From Diplonema papillatum (Eukaryota; Euglenozoa; Diplonemea; Diplonemida; Diplonemidae): a DNA stretch of 64,000 nucleotides. The notes below the pieces were generated by a model. That model saw only the letters and a list, made by a program, of their open reading frames with translations, searched no databases and was not told the origin of the DNA. The stretch covers positions 43,842-107,841 of the forward strand of contig JAPJBO010000780.1 in assembly GCA_030068145.1 (NCBI GenBank), written 5' to 3'. This document shows, piece by piece, positions 9,723 through 20,700 of the stretch. A program made the position numbers and the translations under genes. How positions within the stretch are numbered: position 1 is the first letter of the stretch; every line of letters begins with the position of its first letter.

Positions 9723-10122
9723 TTGTATGAGCACCTGCCTCGCGGGGGGAATACTTGGGGGGAAAATGTTTCTTGGGTTTGAAGAGCGCGTGGTGCTTGC
9801 ACCACTGAGGCCAGGTTATTTAACCGCGGATTTAGTGAAGGGGGGGGGGAGGAGGCTGCCGGTTGCAAAATCTCACGAGGAGGATGTGTGATGTCGCCCA
9901 CACGAAACACGTGTACATCTCGGGGTCGTGCCGGGCGCAAGCGTTCAACTAAAAAAGAGCCATTTTTCAATGGTGTTGTCCATTCGTAGGCAGCGTGTTT
10001 TGGTGGTTGATCAATGTTGTGTACCTGAAAACGACACGGGTAAATACAAGTGGGAAAAACGATCAACCGGCACGCACAAACAAAACGAAGCGCCTGTCTT
10101 TTGTATGAACACTGCTTTGTAG
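9723..10122 (+). repeat. Decayed GAAATACT-family element
   Basis: Just downstream of the Q-rich gene lie degraded versions of the family-1 core (GTATGAGCACCTGC, GAATACTTGGGG, GGCTGCCGGTTGCAAAAT, CCCACACGAAACACG). It lacks a clean right end. Confidence 0.5.
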
Positions 10123-10374
10123 GAAATACTTGAGGAAGCTGCCAGTTGTGAAATATCGAACGAGGCATTGTGTGGAACTCATCAGCAGAGCCGCAACAAT
10201 ATTCCAATATCGAAGGAGGTAAATGCGCTGTAGCCCACACGAAACACAGGTAAATCTGGTTTTAGTGGCGCGCGTATGCGTTCAACAAAAAAAGGACCCA
10301 CTCAGTAGTTGTACTGCTTTTCCCCCTCTAGCCCTCCTTCGAAGTAAGCACAAGGCGGCCCCTCGAGCATTTTC
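10123..10374 (+). mobile_element. MITE-like element, family 1
   Basis: The left end GAAATACTTGAGGAAGCTGC and the right end GGCGGCCCCTCGAGCATTTT are imperfect inverted repeats of each other. The 252-bp unit has internal blocks (GGAGGTAAATGYGCTGTAG, CCCACACGAAACACAGG, GGACCCACT) shared with copies at 10829, 16564 and 41055. It encodes no protein. Confidence 0.65.
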
Positions 10375-10828
10375 CAAACCTGAAACCAGTTTCACTGGAG
10401 TGCCCGTTCCCGGCGAGCTACGAGGGAACGAACCTGTAAGAGTGCCAACGCTACTCTTTCTAAAACGTACATATAAAAAGTGTCACGGGATAAGCCGGCA
10501 GCCGCTGCTTAACGGCTGCAGTGCATGCTAATCCATGCGGTTCATGTACGTAAAAGAACTCAATAAACGGCTTATCACGTGGGCGGCCCTGAGAGTACCC
10601 ACTCAGGTGACACCACTTTATCTTTAGCCATACTTCAACTCCCTTCTACTAGTAGCCTCGCCCGTCGAAATGAAGCACCGGGCAGCCCCTCCGAGTATTC
10701 TTGTACAAGCCTGTCCCCGCCACCCCCAAACAGACTTCGGCCCTCAACGAAGAAGACTCGACGGACCGGCCCCCGGCTTGGCCCGCAGAGACCGATATCT
10801 TTTTGTATAAGCACCTGCTTTGTAGGCG

Positions 10829-11014
10829 AATACTTGAGAGGCTGCCAGCTGCAAAACATCAAAGGAGGTAAATAGGCTGAAGCCCACACGAAACACAGGT
10901 GAATCCGGTTTCAGTGGCGGGCATAAGCGTTCAACAAAAAAGACCCACTTTGTATTGGTTCTCCCCCTCAAGCCTCCTTCGAAGTGAGCCCGAAGGCAGC
11001 CCCTCGAGTATTTC
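10829..11014 (+). mobile_element. MITE-like element, family 1 (short copy)
   Basis: It begins GAATACTTGAGAGGCTGCC and ends GGCAGCCCCTCGAGTATTTC, an inverted match of about 19 bp. Internal blocks are shared with the 10123 copy, with a deletion that shortens it to 186 bp. Confidence 0.68.
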
Positions 11015-12891
11015 CCGACCACCCGCAGTCGCCAGGGACTGGTAGGACGGGATGGAGAGGAATGTGCCGCCTAAGGTTACAGGCCAGCCTCGCCAAGAGG
11101 CTCCGCCGCATTCTGCATCGAGGCTTGCGGCAGACCTTCCCCCGTCCCCATCCTGGACGGATTCGCCTGTGCTCTGGTAGCACGGGTGGGCCGGGCTGTG
11201 GCGAGTTACGAACAGCCGCCTGACAAACCAGACTCGCACCGCAGACACTTAGGGTTCGCGCGCTGATGATGGTGTCCGTGGCTCGGGACCAGTAGTGCGG
11301 TGTTGAGCACATATCCAGTCCAGCACGTTCTTGCAATCCCTCAGCCCCTATCCTGCACCCGGGAGGAAACCATCGCCAGCTGACGCACTGTACCAAATCG
11401 AACCGGCCCCAAAGTCGGCCTAAACGCACGGGCCGGCATCCCCCGACGCCGGCCAAGTGGAAAAAGAAAGCGAGCAAGCTTGCCGTTGCCCCACCCAACG
11501 ACTTCGGCGTTCAACGAAAGTAGACACTCGTAGTCTGCTGGGACAATCTTCGGTGTTGTGCTCAACACTGAGTGAAGGGGCTGAGACGAGAACCGAAGGT
11601 GGGAAGGAGAGGCCACAGCCACTTGTGCGCCTTTGAGTCTGACCTTGTCGCCGTCTTGTTTCAGCCTCTGCGGGTGCCAGGCTGTGCTTGGTCCGTACCC
11701 GGTTGCGACGTTTCTAGGCGGGTTTGCATCGTGTGTTCTCTGCACCCGTTTCCTCTGATCTGGTGCCCGCTGCAGCCGCACACAGTGGACAGAGAGGGAG
11801 GGGAGGTGAGTCCCGCTACACGGTGGTGTCCGCCCGCTCAGGGTGTGCCTCGGGCACAAGTTCCTGAGGCTGGACTTCACTGTGTCCGACAAGAGCTGCG
11901 AGGTTAACGCCCCACAGACCGCACACTGCGCTTCGTCGTTTCGAACACACACCGAGCGTGTGTTGCTAGGCGGATCGCTGTTGCTTTCTTTTCCTGCGCT
12001 GAGTGATATGCTTACGTTTAGCGCGTAGGTCTTCAACAGCGGAGGTCGGTGAGAGTTTTATTCGAACGACCTGTTTTTCATCATCCTCGGTGCTTCTTGG
12101 CTTGTGGCGCCCTCGGCGACGGCTTCTTGCTTTTTCGGGGAGGAAATAAATCTCCGTCGGCTACTCACTGCATTAGGAGAATGCTGCTACTGCAACTTTC
12201 ACTGGAACACAGAAAAGGGGGAAAAGGGGAAAACAAGGGTCTAACATACGATGGGGTAGCCCCCCCCCCCCCCAGGCATCTTGTTAAGAACCATCCATCC
12301 ATCCATCAGCCGGCTGACCCCCCCCCCCCCCCTCAGGCTATTTTCACTGTGGAGGGGGGAGACGCTACCTGTCACACTCTAAGGTGGTCACCACGGTGGG
12401 CGGTCAGAAAAAAAAATTTTTTTTTGCCCCAAATACCCCAAATACCACACTTTGGAAAATTTTTGTGGGCCCACTTTTGGCAGGGAATTTTGACCATTTC
12501 ACCTTAGAGAATTTGACCACCCAGCCTCCAAGGCAACTGCACTGTAGAGGGGGGAGGGGGGGGGGGGTCTGGTTTATCCGGCCATCCGGCCAAAGTGGCT
12601 GATCCTTAACAAGAGCGCTGCCCCCCCCCCCGAGATAGCCACCGAGTGTGAGAGGATAGGCTATCCCAGGAGGTTACTCCCTGGGATCCAGAGTTTTGCA
12701 GCAAAGATTTTTTTCCGCCAGCCAGCCCAAAGGAACCCGAAGTTCGTTCGTAATGCCTAGTGGAATTCCCTGGTCGGGGTGGCGCGAAAGAAGAACTGCA
12801 TGCTGAACAAGTCATTGAACGACAGTTGTGCACGCGTTGACCCGACTACGGGATTTAAAATGTTCCTGGTCCATCTCATGGATCAGCACGA
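11015..12891. other. Intergenic region with repeat D and homopolymer-rich element
   Basis: Positions 11127-11345 are a copy of dispersed repeat D (ACGAACAGCCGCCTGACAAA core), also found at 14499, 19914 and 35289. From 12255 to 12630 a C- and A/T-homopolymer-rich unit is bounded by CTTGTTAAG and its inverse near 12600. No supported gene; antisense ORFs lack motifs. Confidence 0.5.
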
Positions 12892-13514
12892 ATGAAAACC
12901 CGGCCGATGTCCCTTCAAGAGTTGCCCTTGCCGCAGACGCCTCGGAAGCGGATCGACAGCGACTATTACTTGCTCGATGAATCGCAAGACGCATGGCAGG
13001 CCTCCCGGGTGAGTGTGAGCTCCAAAAACGTCCTGCTTGGTGCCCCGTGTCGTTGTCCGACCTGCGCCCAGCCTTGGCCAGTGCAGGCCAAAAAAAGGGG
13101 TTCAGCCAAGAACCTTGGGAGGGAGGAGGAACAACCCAGGGGGTGGAGCACCGCCGTTCGTCGATTCTATCGTCCGAAAGAAAGGTGCAAAACTGCAACG
13201 AGGATTTCGGCGCGTTTTTCGCCTGAGAAGGAGCGGGGGGGGGAGGGTGGTGGCAAGCAGCGCTGCCGCACTCTGAACAATCATCGGGGGCCCGGGGGGG
13301 GAGACAACGTGTGTTTCTTTTTCTGCCCGGGGGGCACTTTTTTTTGCTCCCCAACGCCCCATTTTTCTCGCTTTGTTTTCTCTTATCTTCGAGCGCTCGG
13401 CTGACGGAACTTTCTAAGGTTCTCCTTTTTTTCCAGTCGATCGATCTCCGGGCATTTAACAAAACGGTAGAGACCCTACCTAGCAGGAACCAACCATTCC
13501 CTGGATGGGACTGA
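12892..13514 (+). CDS. Possible small two-exon gene
   Basis: Exon 1 (12892-13008) starts at ATG and encodes 39 residues, including RKRIDSDYYLLDESQDAWQA. It ends exactly at GTGAGT (13009), a strong donor. A pyrimidine tract ending TTTTTTTCCAG (to 13436) gives an acceptor in the same phase. Exon 2 (13437-13514) adds 25 residues starting SIDLRAFNKTVETLPSRNQP and ends at TGA. The 64-residue product is not recognised. Phase match, consensus sites and acidic coding-like composition support it. Small size and lack of homology weaken it. The start could also lie in an unseen upstream exon. Confidence 0.38.
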
Positions 13515-15230
13515 CGCTTGAGTGGCGAGTCCTGTCTTTTTCTTGGCTTTCGTTGTCGTAGTTTTCTTCGGAATAGGTCACCTTCGGCGGAAACGGTGAA
13601 GATATCAAAAACAAGTGTCACAGGGTTCATGAATTGAAAGCGACAATTCGGAGAAAGCCCTGCTTATTAGATATCACGGTCAGTTACTTTTTTTCCGAAC
13701 TCGATGCTCTCTGTTCATCTTCTCTTCTTTTCCGGACCGAGTGACGGACGCTGCGCCAATGCCTGCTCGACTTTAGTCTGTGGCTAGGCCTGGTTTTAGC
13801 CTGGATAACGCCCAGCTTTAGTCTGGAAGCCGGACAGAATCCGGGGTCACGACCACCAGTTGTCTTTTGCCAACACGAATGCACATCGGCCAGCCATTCT
13901 TCGTCAAACACCCTCAACCGCAAAACAAAGGAGTGCCGTCCGGTCGCCCAATTGCGGCTGGAAGCTGCCGCAAGCGGCTTCCGCCGGTGGTTGCCCCCCG
14001 ACGAACCCAAGCGGCTGCGGGTGGGCTGTTTTGACACTTCGCTGCCGATGGGGAAAAGAAGAAGCAGAACAAAGAAGCTCGCTGCGGGACGCGAGCTCAG
14101 CGGTCAATCGCTGAGTCGGGGGTCAGCACCGTGCCAACACGGGCTTGTGCTCGGCGCATGCCCGGAGGTACCTCATACATTGAGCCGGTCCATCCCCTCT
14201 TGATAGACCGTGATGGACTGAAGAATACAGCACCGGGCAATTCGATGCAGCTCTAGGGACTAGGGATGGACCTGATAGACCGTGGTGGACCGTGATTCAC
14301 TGTGATAACCAGCGGCAGGCGCTTCGATGCAGTTTCAAGACATAGGGACGGACCGGCTCATACATGTAGCTAGTATCGTGTCGTGTAGTGTAATCGTGGC
14401 AAAGCAGGGCACCTCCGCATCGCTTGCGTGTGTACGTTCAACCCCCCTTCCCTCCAAGTGGTGCAAGCACCACGCGGGCAAGAAGACCAGTCAGTGCGGC
14501 CTAGCGAGTCGCAGTCACAATCAAGGCGGGGGCCCTGATCTTTTCAACTGATTGTTCAGACACGTTGTAGGGGCCTTCTCCCCGTGACGGGTTTGCCTGC
14601 TCGAGTACTGCACGGGTGGGTCCTGGTTGTGACGAGCTACGAACAGCCGCCTGACAAACCAGACTCGCACCGCTGTCCTGTCTGCAGCTCTCAGGTTCCG
14701 GCCTCATGTTGCCCCGCCTTATGTGTCCGTGGTTCGAACACAGTGCAGACGGGACCCAGTGCGGTGTTGTGCACATATCCATTCCAAGCACGTTCTTGCA
14801 ATCCCTTCCCCCCCCAAGTGTAACTAAGCACCAGCAGGCCTGACTAGTACTGCGGTGAGTGATCACGTGGGAACCCCAGGGGTTGTATTCTCTTTCTAAA
14901 CCATTATACAACGTCCCCACCCAAGTGGTGCCTGCACCACGCGCTCTTAAACTAAGCAAACTCTAACCCCCGGACCTCGTCTCCGAGCACGTACCCGCGA
15001 TGCCAGCGGTACCTGGCCGCGGAGGGAAATTGTGCAATTTGCACAGCTCGGACGACGCGCAAACCGTCCAATCAAAAAAAAAAAAACCTAAAAAGAGTAC
15101 GAAGAGAAATGAGGAAAGCCGGCGAACCTTTCCGTCGGCAGGAATGACCCAAAGCAGAAGAGGGGAGGAACAAAACAAAAATAGCCGCCCTATTAACACA
15201 TGGAGAGCATAACCGACATATTTTTTCCCA
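13515..15230. other. Intergenic region with repeat D copy
   Basis: Repeat D occupies about 14499-14811, with the flanking motif CTAGCGAGTCGCAGTCACAA as at 35289. The rest shows short motif echoes (GATAGACCGTG) but no supported gene. Confidence 0.5.
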
Positions 15231-15637
15231 TATTGCCAAGAGGCACCCGGAGACTCAAAACCTCCGGAGTTTCAAGCGCACGTTCACTCTAAAAACAGTC
15301 TGAAAAGGAGGAATGCTTTGGGCGGAACCTCCATATTGCCAAGAGGCACCCGGAGACTCAAAACCTCCGGAGTTTCAAGCGCACGTTCACTCTAAAAACA
15401 GTCTGAAAAGGAGGAATGCTTTGGGCGGAACCTCCATATTGCCAAGAGGCACCCGGAGACTCAAAACCTCCGGAGTTTCAAGCGCACGTTCACTCTAAAA
15501 ACAGTCTGAAAAGGAGGAATGCTTTGGGCGGAACCTCCATATTGCCAAGAGGCACCCGGAGACTCAAAACCTCCGGAGTTTCAAGCGCACGTTCACTCTA
15601 AAAACAGTCTAAAACGGGGGGGAATGCTTTGGGCGGA
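15231..15637 (+). repeat. 103-bp tandem repeat, four copies
   Basis: Copies start at 15231, 15334, 15437 and 15540. The first three are essentially identical; the last diverges after CTAAAAACAGTCT. Each unit carries TTTCAAGCGCACGTTCACTC, a variant of a dispersed motif seen singly at 27160, 30815, 34328 and 36122. The 103-bp period is not a multiple of three, so the repeated short ORFs are not evidence of protein. Confidence 0.95.
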
Positions 15638-15742
15638 AGCCGCTTCAAGTGGCGAAGCCGCCGCGCGCTTTGTTTGTGCGTGCCCGTCGACCGACTTCCC
15701 ACTTGCATTCGCCCCGCTTCGTTTTTTTAGTTTTTGTGTTAA

Positions 15743-16135
15743 ACAATGCATTGTTGGTGCTAAAAATTAGTAGTTGGCAGCGTACTACAGGAAGAAAGAA
15801 GAAAAAAAGCCGCACCTGGTCCAGGAACGTGACGGTCAACCACAGCTTGCAAAGCTTGAGTCGGCCACAAACCCGTCCGCTCTGCCCTGTGGCTGACCGT
15901 CTCGATGAGCTTGTGTTCAGCGCGAGCAAGGCGCGCCAAGCCTTGATGCTTTAGTTTGGGAAATCGGTAGCCACTGGACCCGTAGGCCCGTGGCTCTGCA
16001 GTACCGCCGAACACGTGAAGCTTGGCTGTGTAGCAGGCTTTCCCTGGTACCACGTACTAGGAACCTCGTACTGCATGAAACTTACCAAAGCAAGCGAGTT
16101 CCGCTGGTACGCACAAACAAAAGAAAGCGCCATAC
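15743..16135 (+). mobile_element. Short element interrupted by a hAT-like insertion
   Basis: The flanks 15743-15785 and 16056-16135 match the two halves of an uninterrupted sequence at 41132-41233. Between them lies 15786-16055, about 85-90% like the interior of the hAT-like element at 31661-32213. The junctions carry CGTACTAC (left) and CGTACTGC (right), an 8-bp target duplication with one mismatch. The inserted copy has lost its CAGGG ends. Confidence 0.6.
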
Positions 16136-16563
16136 TAAATTTTCGGGTACGGAGCTCTGATCAACCTGAGCCACTTCACCTATATCCCCCTTAAAAAACG
16201 ACCTGAGCCGTGATTCCGCGGCGATTACTCTCGATTGGGCGGCGATTACATTCGATTATGCTCTACGAAACTCGTTGAATCGATGAAGCTAGACGAGCAG
16301 TCGAAGGAGAAGCGATGCACCAAGCGTGCGCCTGAGCGCGACGATCAGGACGAGCTGAAGAGGCGAAAGCATGCCACATCACGTGCGAAGAGAAAACCGC
16401 GACGCCGGCAGTGCAGAATAGCGCCACAGACTATTTCTGCGGCGAATTCTGTTTTCGTCTATGGGAAGGGAGTCTCCTCCTGCAGTCTCACTCTTTTCTT
16501 AGAGCGAAATTCCTTGTGTTCTAAAGTGATGTATTTCTTTTTGTATAAGCACGTGCTTTGTAG
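16136..16563. other. Repeat G copy
   Basis: About 16205-16430 (GCGGCGATTAC, GACGAGCTGAAGAGG, CACATCACGTGCGAAGAGA) recurs in part at 32822-32945 and 39790-39850. An ORF through it is not supported as a gene. Confidence 0.5.
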
Positions 16564-16783
16564 GAAATACTTGCGGAGGCTGCCAGCTGCGAAAATATCG
16601 AATAGTGGTGGTACTCATCAGCAAGGAGGTAAATGTGCTGTAGTCCACACGAAACACGGGTACATCTTGGGCTTAGTGGCGGGCGTAAGCGATCAACGAA
16701 AAAAGACCCACTTTGTAGTTGTATTGTTTTCTTCCCCTCTAGCCGCCGTCGAAGTAAGCACAAGGCAGTCCCTCGAGTATTTC
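16564..16783 (+). mobile_element. MITE-like element, family 1
   Basis: The left end GAAATACTTGCGGAGGCTGC and the right end GGCAGTCCCTCGAGTATTTC are inverted. The internal blocks GGAGGTAAATGTGCTGTAGT, CGAAACACGGGTA and AAAAGACCCACTTTGTAGTT are shared with family-1 copies. It is preceded by TTTTTGTATAAGCACGTGCT, a common left flank of this family. Confidence 0.7.
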
Positions 16784-16808
16784 TTTTACATAAGCGCCAG
16801 CTTGAAAG

Positions 16809-17080
16809 GAAATGCTACGACGATGCTGCCTGACAAAGAACAGAAGGGATCCCAAGCGCTGTAACTAACCGAACCACGTGTTGAACGGACGTGGGGTCAT
16901 GCGGGTCTACCCCTACACGACAAATCACACAAACACAACAGGTCAAAAGTCCTGAGTGAGAAACCAACACACGGTGGTGTAAGCGAAGTACAAATCAGAG
17001 TGTTTGTATTGTATTTTGCCCCTCTACCGCTATGTGCCCCCCCTTCCATTCGGAGTCGAAGCAGGTACGTCGAGTATTTC
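16809..17080 (+). mobile_element. MITE-like element, family 2
   Basis: It starts GAAATGCTACGACGATGCTG and ends GAAGCAGGTACGTCGAGTAT, inverted with mismatches. Shared internal blocks (ACAGAAGGGATC, TTGAACGGACGTG, ACAAATCACACAAACACA, ACACACGGTGGTGTAAG) recur at 36466-36735 and 38399-38632. Its ends resemble those of family 1, so the families may use the same transposase. Confidence 0.65.
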
Positions 17081-17452
17081 TTTCTCCCATTCGAAACTCC
17101 GCCCCTTCAGAAAAGCCACGGCGCGCCCCCTTGCATTCCTTCCCCTGGCCGCGCGTGGGCCAAGCAGGTATTTGAGACTCAACTGTCCCGCACTGCATGC
17201 GTTTCGCATGAAGCCGAATCCGGTAAGCTTCAGGTTTTCCCCCCGCCGCCCGTACCGTTCTGCTGTCATTGACCCACCTTCGCTTCCCGTGGACGCTGTC
17301 GTAGGGTGGCCTCCTCCGTTTCTTTTTCTTCTTCAAAATAAATAAAAAATAAAATAAAATAAAAAAATCGATCCTTGCTTTTTTTTCCCCCCCGCTGCTT
17401 TCCACCGGCTGAATTTGCTGCTTCTCTTTTGTTTGTTTTTCCTTCCTCTTGT
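17081..17452. other. Low-complexity intergenic stretch
   Basis: C-rich then A/T-rich sequence leading into the microsatellite. No gene or repeat boundary supported. Confidence 0.4.
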
Positions 17453-17708
17453 TTCTTCTTCTTCTTCTTCTTCTTCTTCTTCTTCTTCTTCTTCTTCTTC
17501 TTCTTCTTCTTCTTCTTCTTCTTCTTCTTCTTCTTCTTCTTCTTCTTCTTCTTCTTCTTCTTCTTCTTCTTCTTCTTCTTCTTCTTCTTCTTCTTCTTCT
17601 TCTTCTTCTTCTTCTTCTTCTTCTTCTTCTTCTTCTTCTTCTTCTTCTTCTTCTTCTTCTTCTTCTTCTTCTTCTTCTTCTTCTTCTTCTTCTTCTTCTT
17701 CTTCTTCT
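17453..17708 (+). repeat. (TTC)n microsatellite, about 85 units
   Basis: An essentially perfect TTC run of 256 bp. It yields Phe/Ser/Leu and Lys/Glu homopolymer ORFs on both strands, which are artefacts of the repeat. Confidence 0.98.
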
Positions 17709-18774
17709 GCTTTTCGCAAGACCAGTCTCGGCACACGCGCTCTTTATTCTTTCTTGCTTTCTTTCTGAAGGAAACCCTTTTGCATGCTTCCCACGTCGCC
17801 CTTCGGCCCTTTTTTTTTTTTTTGTTGAATAAGCGCCTGCTTTGTACTACTGTAGTGCAATTGTAGGGAAGTACTCGAGGAGGTCGCCGGTCGCAGAACA
17901 CAAAGGAGGTCTCGTTCGGACTTTACTCTTGGGACGATTCCCGCAAAATCGATCGAGGGGAGCGAGGGCGGGAACAAGGAAGAGGGAGGAGTTGCCTGTG
18001 TTATTTCTCCAATTCCGAATCCTTAAGTTTCCGAAGCGTCCCCTTCCAACCTTGCTTCTGAAGCAAGTGGACTTGAAACACTCAGGGCTTGTCGCCCAAT
18101 ACCTCTTGTCTCTCTTTAGGTCCTCACTCGACCCCCCTAGACGCACCGAAGGTGCTCAAACAAGTTTGCTAAAAAGGAGGCGTACCCATTCAGCAAAAGA
18201 AGTATCCCTCTGGTTCGTAGTGCATTGTTCCTGCCAGCCTCCGTCGCTAAGGCACCGAACGGCTCCACGAGTGCTTTTTGTTTTTTTTTGTTTTTTTTTG
18301 TATTCTTTTTTTGTTTCCTTTCCTTTTTTTTTGTGAAAAGGAGAATCTTGTTTGCCAATAGGGTTCGGACCCTTACTCTACGACGTTTCAACGCGAAATC
18401 GTCCGAAGGCATCGAATGCGGGAACAAGGGAAGAGGGGAAGAATCGCCTGCGTTATTTGCTTTAGCACGTGGGCGGCCCTGAGAGTACTCCCCTCAGGAG
18501 ACTACCAAACATACTACGTTTTAAGCTAGGCAAATTTTCCTCATATCCCAATGGGACAACAAGTTTTGTTCCTTCATGTTCCAATGGGCAAGGCAATCCT
18601 ATTGGGATATCAAGGGGACAAAGCTGCAAGTGTTGGGATGTAAGGGAATTCCACCTTCGAATACCTCAGCGCTCTTTCCGTATCCTATTCCGAATCGTCC
18701 CCTTCCAACCTTGTTCCGCGCGGGCTTGGTTTGCGGCCTGAGATGAACTTACGTTCCGCGCGTAACGACTATAA
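17709..18774. other. Intergenic region with repeat M
   Basis: Positions 17905-18120 (GATCGAGGGGAGCGAGG, CTTGCTTCTGAAGCAAGTGG, CTCAGGGCTTGTCGCCCA) recur at about 36765-36990. A partial GAAATACT-type end is at about 17868. CGTGGGCGGCCCTGAGAGTA at 18467 repeats at 10579. No gene supported. Confidence 0.5.
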
Positions 18775-18976
18775 CATGCAGGGTCAAAACCTTGTGTCTT
18801 TTGAAAATGGCCAAAAAAAAAATTTCTGGAAAAAAAATGGGGTTTAAAAGTTTGGAACAAACTCTGCAGTAATTTTTGAGGAAGTTGAGCAAAAAAAAAT
18901 TTTTCCAACTTTTTTTTTTGGGGTCCATCGGCTCCGCGGGAGCGTTTTAAAAAGACACAAGTTCTGACCCTGCATG
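18775..18976 (+). mobile_element. Short TIR element, ATAA-flanked (copy 1)
   Basis: A 202-bp unit bounded by CATGCAGGGTCAAAACCTTG and its inverse, about 28 bp in total. ATAA lies on both sides (18771-18774 and 18977-18980). The interior is A/T homopolymer-rich with GAGGAAGTTGAGCAA. No ORF. Confidence 0.85.
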
Positions 18977-18980
18977 ATAA

Positions 18981-19192
18981 CATGCAGGGTCAAAACCTTG
19001 TGTCTTTTTAAAACGCTGCCGCGGGGCCGGCGTCCCCCAATTTTTTTTTTGGAAAAAAAAATATTGCTCAACTTCCTCAAAAATTACCGCAGTTTTTGTT
19101 CCAAAATTTTAAGATTCAAAAAAACCCAATCTTTTTCCGGAAAGAAAATTTTTGGCCATTTCCAAAAAGACACAAGGTTTTGACCCTGCATG
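18981..19192 (-). mobile_element. Short TIR element, ATAA-flanked (copy 2, inverted)
   Basis: A 212-bp copy of the preceding unit in opposite orientation, sharing the central ATAA and followed by ATAA (19193-19196). Together the pair forms a palindrome of about 420 bp. Confidence 0.85.
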
Positions 19193-19196
19193 ATAA

Positions 19197-19460
19197 CGGT
19201 ACCCACCGACGCTCTTCCGCTTCTCCTGCCACCCCCTATCACACCGCACGCGGCAAAACAGCACTCTCACCAAAAGAGACCCCAGAGAAAAAAAAAAAAA
19301 AAAACAAGGCCTAAAAAAAAAAAACGCGCCGGCGCGTGTCAAAGTGAACGCTGGCTCTAAAAAAGAACTGCACGCGTATTCGTGTCCGAGCTGTGAAGTG
19401 CGAGGCTGTCCTCTGGCCTTTCTGAAAGCGCGACGGTCTCGCGCACACCCCGCCCCGGCG

Positions 19461-19495
<35 letters not shown>

Positions 19496-20700
19496 CCGCC
19501 CGCTTTTTGACTGATTGTGACTCACACGGTGAAGTCCAGCCTCAGAAGCTGGAGTGGAAGCTGGAGTTTAAAAAGCGGGTGTCGCACCATCGCTGTTCGG
19601 GTGTGGATTTACACGCGGTTTGATCGTAGCACACCCGCTTTTCGGGTGCGACTCGGGCGCTCTTTGCCTCCAGCCTCTGAGGCTGGACCTCACCGTGCAG
19701 ACACGGTTGTAAGCTTCTCCCCGAGACGGATTGTGCCGACGACACCTTAAGTCCGAGTGATCGCTCACCAGGCTTCCCTTAAGGAATTGCCCTGTGGGAG
19801 GTGGGGGTTTCTTGTTTTCCCAGAGTTACCCAGGAGTATCAAGCTTCAGCCCTGCCCTGCAGCAGTCTTAGCAGAACAGGTGGCGAAAAGAGCAGCGCAC
19901 TCAAGAGCTGGTGGCGTGGGTGGGTCCTGAATGGGATGGGCTACGAACAGCCGCCTGAGAAACCAAACTCACGCCGCTGTCCTGTCTGCAGACATTCAGG
20001 CTCCGCGCTAAATGGACCGCCTGATCTGTCCGTGGCTTCAAGGACCGAAACACGGCGCAGACAGGACCCGTGCGTTTGAGCCCCAAAGCAGCACAGTGTG
20101 CTCACAACACTGGTGCAGCGCGGGAAGTGTTACTTTCCCGACAGACGAGGAGCTCGACGCGACAGAAGCGAATGTTATGCCCTTCCCAAGAGGTACCAAG
20201 AAACACAAGGGGCACCCCACACAAGGGATACATCCGAGGCTCAATTCGTGGCACAATTGTTCAAACTACCGCGCTCAGAGCTCGGCACACCCAACCATTC
20301 GAAAGCACGGTCTCGCAATCCCCCCCGTTACTCTTCTCGCGGCCCCCTGAGAACCTTACTCCGGGGTACCCAAAGCACGCTCTCTTGATTGGTTTTCATC
20401 CCCGCTCCCCGTTTTTTTTTTTTTTTTTTTTTTTTGTTTTCATGCCCTCTTCGACGCCATTTCTTCCTTGTTTTCTGTTCCTTCTTCTTTTTTTTTTTTT
20501 CATGCACTGCACCGGCTTACAATTGATTCCCCTGTGCAAGCGCTACTACTAGCACGACCGTTACCCCGCTGCGTTTTACCGTTTGTTTCAAGCCGGGTCT
20601 GCATAAACTCACGAGGAAGCCTAAACCTACACACAAGCCGCGGCGTGCCTCCAGCTCGCTGCAGGTTTGATGTCAGCGAGTGCAGACAGAAAGGTGAGTT
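19197..20700. other. Intergenic region with poly-C and repeat D
   Basis: It holds A runs near 19290-19325, a C run at 19463-19494, pieces of repeat D at about 19698-19740 and 19914-20090, and T runs at 20412-20436 and 20489-20500. No gene supported. Confidence 0.5.
19463..19494 (+). repeat. Poly-C tract, 32 bp
   Basis: An uninterrupted run of 32 cytosines. Its exact length is likely to be unreliable in assembly. Confidence 0.9.

Noticed and set aside
17266..17901. ORFs rich in Lys, Glu, Phe, Ser or Leu
   Set aside because: Produced by the (TTC)n microsatellite in every frame.
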